A stretch of 7,174 nucleotides of DNA from an uncultured Collinsella sp. (GTDB taxonomy: Bacteria; Actinomycetota; Coriobacteriia; Coriobacteriales; Coriobacteriaceae), in NCBI GenBank assembly GCA_900551305.1, contig URVK01000077.1:1-7174 (forward strand), read 5' to 3'. A model generated the notes under the pieces. The model saw only the letters and a program-made list of their open reading frames with translations, was not told where the DNA came from and made no database searches. Every line of letters begins with the position of its first letter. Position 1 is the stretch's first letter. Below, one piece after another: positions 5,739 through 7,174 of the stretch. The position numbers were made by a program, and so were the translations under genes.

Positions 5739-6263
5739 ATGTCGGACGATCTTCATCAAACCACGTCGGGCAAGCGCCGCGACGTTATTAGCTGGGACGA
5801 GTTCTTTATGAGCGTGGCCATCGCCGCGCAGCGCCGCAGCAAGGACCCCAACACGCAGGTGGGCGCGTGCATCGCCAGCACCAACCACCGCATCCTTTCG
5901 GTGGGCTACAACGGTACGCCCTCGGCACTCAACGATGACTTTTTCCCGTGGGGCACGAGCGATGACCCGCTGCAGGACAAGCATAACTACGTAGTCCATG
6001 CCGAGGCCAACGCCGTGCTCAACTACCGCGGCTCGCTCAAAGACCTTGAGGGTTCCACGGTCTACGTCACGCTGTTCCCGTGCCATGACTGCGCCAAGAT
6101 CCTGGCGCAGGTGGGCGTGGGCGAGGTTGTCTACCTGGACAATAAGTACGCCGACACCGACGACGGCCGCATCAGTCGCCGCATTCTCGACTCCTGCGGC
6201 ATCAGCTACCGCCAGGTTATCGTCGATGTCCACATCGGCACCGGGGAACAAACTCGGCAGTAG
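5739..6263 (+). CDS. dCMP deaminase (deoxycytidylate deaminase, DCTD/ComEB family)
   Basis: This 174-residue enzyme should convert dCMP to dUMP, the substrate of thymidylate synthase. The zinc site is complete: H87 and catalytic E89 in HAE, and C115 and C118 in PCHDC. The N-terminal RRSKDPNTQVGAC segment, the GYNGTPS loop and DDFFPWG are typical of dCMP deaminases rather than tRNA adenosine deaminases or free cytidine deaminases. These segments look closer to the eukaryotic DCTD type than to Bacillus ComEB as I remember them. The ATG at 5739 has GGAGG 8 nt upstream. The frame is open far upstream only because it is a GC-rich shadow of coaX; an ATG at 5703 overlaps the predicted -10 box. No clear terminator follows. 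A 175-bp gap leads to the next gene. Confidence 0.93.
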   Translation: MSDDLHQTTSGKRRDVISWDEFFMSVAIAAQRRSKDPNTQVGACIASTNHRILSVGYNGTPSALNDDFFPWGTSDDPLQDKHNYVVHAEANAVLNYRGSLKDLEGSTVYVTLFPCHDCAKILAQVGVGEVVYLDNKYADTDDGRISRRILDSCGISYRQVIVDVHIGTGEQTRQ

Positions 6264-6298
6264 CGGCAGCGTGTGCTAGCGCCGGGCGTCGGCAAAAG

Positions 6299-6327
6299 CA
6301 GCTAAAAAGCCCCGTCCCAAATTGACT
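6299..6327. repeat. 29-bp inverted repeat, right copy
   Basis: This is an exact inverted copy of 4728-4756. On this strand it starts CAGCTAAAAAGCCCC and ends CCCAAATTGACT. Read this way it lies about 111 bp before the NifU-domain gene, while the left copy, in the same relative direction, lies about 126 bp before the OPT gene. A 12-base piece of it (AAAAGCCCCGTC) also occurs at 5636-5647 at the end of coaX. Confidence 0.85.
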
Positions 6328-6385
6328 GCTCGTGAAAGTCGTGTCCGCGCGCATGGACGGCTCGTGAGCGGGTACATGGCTGTAG

Positions 6386-6391
6386 TAACAT
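6386..6391 (+). promoter_or_regulatory. Weak candidate -10 box for the NifU-domain gene (TAACAT)
   Basis: TAACAT is a partial -10 match about 48 bases before the GTG start. No good -35 box is seen at 16-18 bp. If used, the transcript would start near 6398, just before the 16-bp palindrome. Two direct copies of GCTCGTGA (6328-6335 and 6360-6367), 32 bp apart, lie upstream. Confidence 0.3.
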
Positions 6392-6400
6392 AGCTCTGTC

Positions 6401-6416
6401 CGCGGGCGCGCCCGCG
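6401..6416. promoter_or_regulatory. 16-bp perfect palindrome in the NifU-gene leader
   Basis: CGCGGGCGCGCCCGCG is a perfect palindrome 22 bp before the start codon and 9 bp before the ribosome site. As DNA it could be an operator. As RNA it has no free loop unless the centre opens, giving a GGGC/GCCC-type stem. High GC raises the odds of chance occurrence. Confidence 0.4.
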
Positions 6417-6425
6417 TTATTGTGA

Positions 6426-6433
6426 GAAAGGAG
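6426..6433 (+). promoter_or_regulatory. Ribosome binding site GAAAGGAG, supports the GTG start
   Basis: GAAAGGAG lies 5 nt before the GTG at 6439. There is no in-frame ATG at the domain's N-terminus, and the next Met is at residue 26, inside the conserved motif region, so GTG is the start. Confidence 0.88.
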
Positions 6434-6438
6434 CCCCT

Positions 6439-6717
6439 GTGGCTGTTAACGAAGAGCTGCTTAAGAAGGTTCTTGAGGAGATCCGCCCCAACCTGCAGGC
6501 TGACGGCGGCGATATGGAGTATGTGGGCGTCGACGACGAGGGCGTCGTCCAGCTTGAGCTTCAGGGTGCCTGCGCCGGCTGCCCTATGAGCGCACTGACC
6601 CTGTCCATGGGTATCGAGCGTATTCTCAAGGAGCACGTACCCGGCGTTACCCGTGTCGAGCAGGTCAATGCCTCCGGCGATGCCGAGGACCTGTACGACG
6701 AGTATGCGCCGTTCTAA
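6439..6717 (+). CDS. NifU C-terminal-domain (Nfu-type) Fe-S cluster protein
   Basis: This 92-residue protein consists only of the NifU C-terminal domain. It shows IRPNLQADGGD (15-25) and the C-A-G-C pair C45/C48 followed by PMSALTL, the usual Cys-x-x-Cys of Nfu proteins. The family binds a [4Fe-4S] cluster, commonly bridged in a dimer, and passes it to target enzymes in the cytoplasm. The acidic tail after residue 80 (DAEDLYDEY) is outside the core fold. Translation starts at GTG 6439, supported by GAAAGGAG (6426-6433) 5 nt upstream. There is no adjacent NifS or IscU/SufU gene, so it would act as a stand-alone carrier fed by a system elsewhere. The short gap to lgt contains a terminator-like hairpin. 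Confidence 0.93.
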   Translation: MAVNEELLKKVLEEIRPNLQADGGDMEYVGVDDEGVVQLELQGACAGCPMSALTLSMGIERILKEHVPGVTRVEQVNASGDAEDLYDEYAPF

Positions 6718-6761
6718 GAAGCGAAAGCTGCGGGCGATGTGCTCCGCATAGACGTCACGCC

Positions 6762-6802
6762 CAAATGTGCGGCTGCGAGCGAAAGGCCCGCGGCCGCATT
6801 TG
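6762..6802 (+). terminator. Terminator-like hairpin between the NifU-domain gene and lgt
   Basis: 6762-6777 pairs with 6789-6802 over 14 bp, with a two-base GT bulge and one G-U pair; the loop is 11 nt. The right arm ends in ATTTGTATG, a weak T-tract. It could partly end the NifU-gene transcript, leaving some read-through into lgt 24 bases later. Weaker than the two terminators near 2800. Confidence 0.45.
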
Positions 6803-6826
6803 TATGTAGGGAGCAGGGGGACCGAT

Positions 6827-7174
6827 ATGCTCAACGACCTCTACCATATGCTTGATCCCGTCGCCATTTCGGCGGGGCCCATCACCATCTACTGGTACGG
6901 CTTGGCCTACGTGGTCGGAGCTCTGCTCACGGCGGTCGTCATGTATCGCACGCAGCGTCGCTGGGGTTTCGACATTACGGTTGACGACCTGACGAGTGTC
7001 GTGGTCGGTGCGGTCTTTGGCCTTATCATTGGCGCCCGTCTGTTCTACGTCATCTTTTACGGTGACGGCTACTACTGGGCGCATCCGCTCGAGATCTTTG
7101 CCACCAACGAGGGCGGCATGAGTTTTCATGGCGGCCTGGCGGGGGGGGACCACGGGGGGGGGCGGGCTGAGCAC
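6827..7174 (+). CDS. lgt: Prolipoprotein diacylglyceryl transferase (3'-truncated)
   Basis: The first 116 residues are visible; the family is usually about 260-300. Lgt is an inner-membrane enzyme that moves diacylglycerol from phosphatidylglycerol to the lipobox Cys of prolipoproteins, the first step of lipoprotein maturation. Family marks are the IYWYGLAY segment (W23, Y24, G25), membrane helices at ~24-40 and ~56-78, GARLFYVIFY (69-78), and EGGMSFHGGL (95-104) with H101 matching the functional His of E. coli Lgt (H103). The start has AGGGGG 6 nt upstream. After L104-A105-G106-G107 the sequence becomes D-H-G-G-G-R-A-E-H, unlike any Lgt I know, and coincides with G homopolymer runs. The last ~30 bases are probably sequencing error rather than a real variant. 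Confidence 0.93.
   Translation, partial: MLNDLYHMLDPVAISAGPITIYWYGLAYVVGALLTAVVMYRTQRRWGFDITVDDLTSVVVGAVFGLIIGARLFYVIFYGDGYYWAHPLEIFATNEGGMSFHGGLAGGDHGGGRAEH
7139..7174. other. Suspect low-quality sequence at the right edge
   Basis: Runs of eight G (7141-7148) and nine G (7154-7162) coincide with the point where lgt stops resembling its family. Likely base-calling error at a contig edge. Confidence 0.65.

Noticed and set aside
5634..6251. Minus-strand 205-residue frame opposite the dCMP deaminase
   Set aside because: Shadow of a well-supported gene, with no ribosome site and no recognisable motif.
4815..6263. A 482-residue fusion frame running through coaX into the dCMP deaminase
   Set aside because: The first ~300 codons are an out-of-frame shadow of coaX rich in Arg and His; only the part from 5739 shows a family fold and a ribosome site.
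4728..6327. A transposon or insertion sequence defined by the 29-bp inverted repeats
   Set aside because: The genes inside are housekeeping genes, no transposase is present, and the flanking bases show no target duplication; only the repeat itself is supported.
6217..6834. Minus-strand 205-residue frame opposite the NifU-domain gene
   Set aside because: It spans intergenic and coding DNA of clear plus-strand genes and shows no family motif or start signal.
1..7174. CRISPR array, tRNA, rRNA, defence island or toxin-antitoxin pair
   Set aside because: No regularly spaced repeats, cloverleaf or rRNA-like sequence was seen, and every substantial gene belongs to a known metabolic, transport or surface family.

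Overview
The window looks like chromosome from a high-GC Gram-positive of the class Coriobacteriia, most likely a gut Collinsella or close relative. This is a judgement from gene content and style, not from a database match: GC-rich coding sequence, strong AAAGGAG-type ribosome sites, a CAP-domain surface protein of the kind common in Coriobacteria with an LAxTG wall-sorting signal, and a Gram-positive set of housekeeping genes. Both ends are incomplete genes. The outermost ~30 bases at each end are homopolymer-rich and look like poor-quality contig-edge sequence.

Layout. (1) 1-2697, plus: the C-terminal ~898 residues of a large surface protein (coiled coil, CAP domain, second long coiled coil, Pro/Gln/Lys spacer, LAQTG sorting signal). 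(2) 2698-2897: two back-to-back intrinsic terminators, one for each of the converging genes. (3) 2898-4601, minus: an OPT-family peptide/metal-chelate transporter with a leader of about 100 nt. (4) 4602-4803: a divergent control region with one TATACT -10 box facing each way and a 29-bp repeat between them. (5) 4804-5655, plus: coaX, type III pantothenate kinase. (6) 5739-6263, plus: dCMP deaminase, with its own extended -10 promoter. (7) 6264-6438: spacer holding the inverted second copy of the 29-bp repeat and a 16-bp perfect palindrome. (8) 6439-6717, plus: a stand-alone NifU C-terminal-domain Fe-S protein starting at GTG. (9) 6827-7174, plus: the start of lgt, prolipoprotein diacylglyceryl transferase.

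How the genes relate. Most are core functions: CoA synthesis (coaX), dUMP supply for thymidylate (dCMP deaminase), Fe-S cluster delivery (NifU domain) and lipoprotein maturation (lgt). The transporter and the wall-anchored protein face the environment. The genes from coaX to lgt run in one direction but have gaps of 83 to 175 bp and their own signals, so they look like separately controlled units rather than one tight operon.

The most unusual structure is the exact 29-bp inverted repeat (4728-4756 and 6299-6327) that brackets coaX plus the dCMP deaminase gene as a 1,600-bp unit. No transposase, CRISPR array, tRNA or rRNA was seen, and I found no convincing new multi-gene system.
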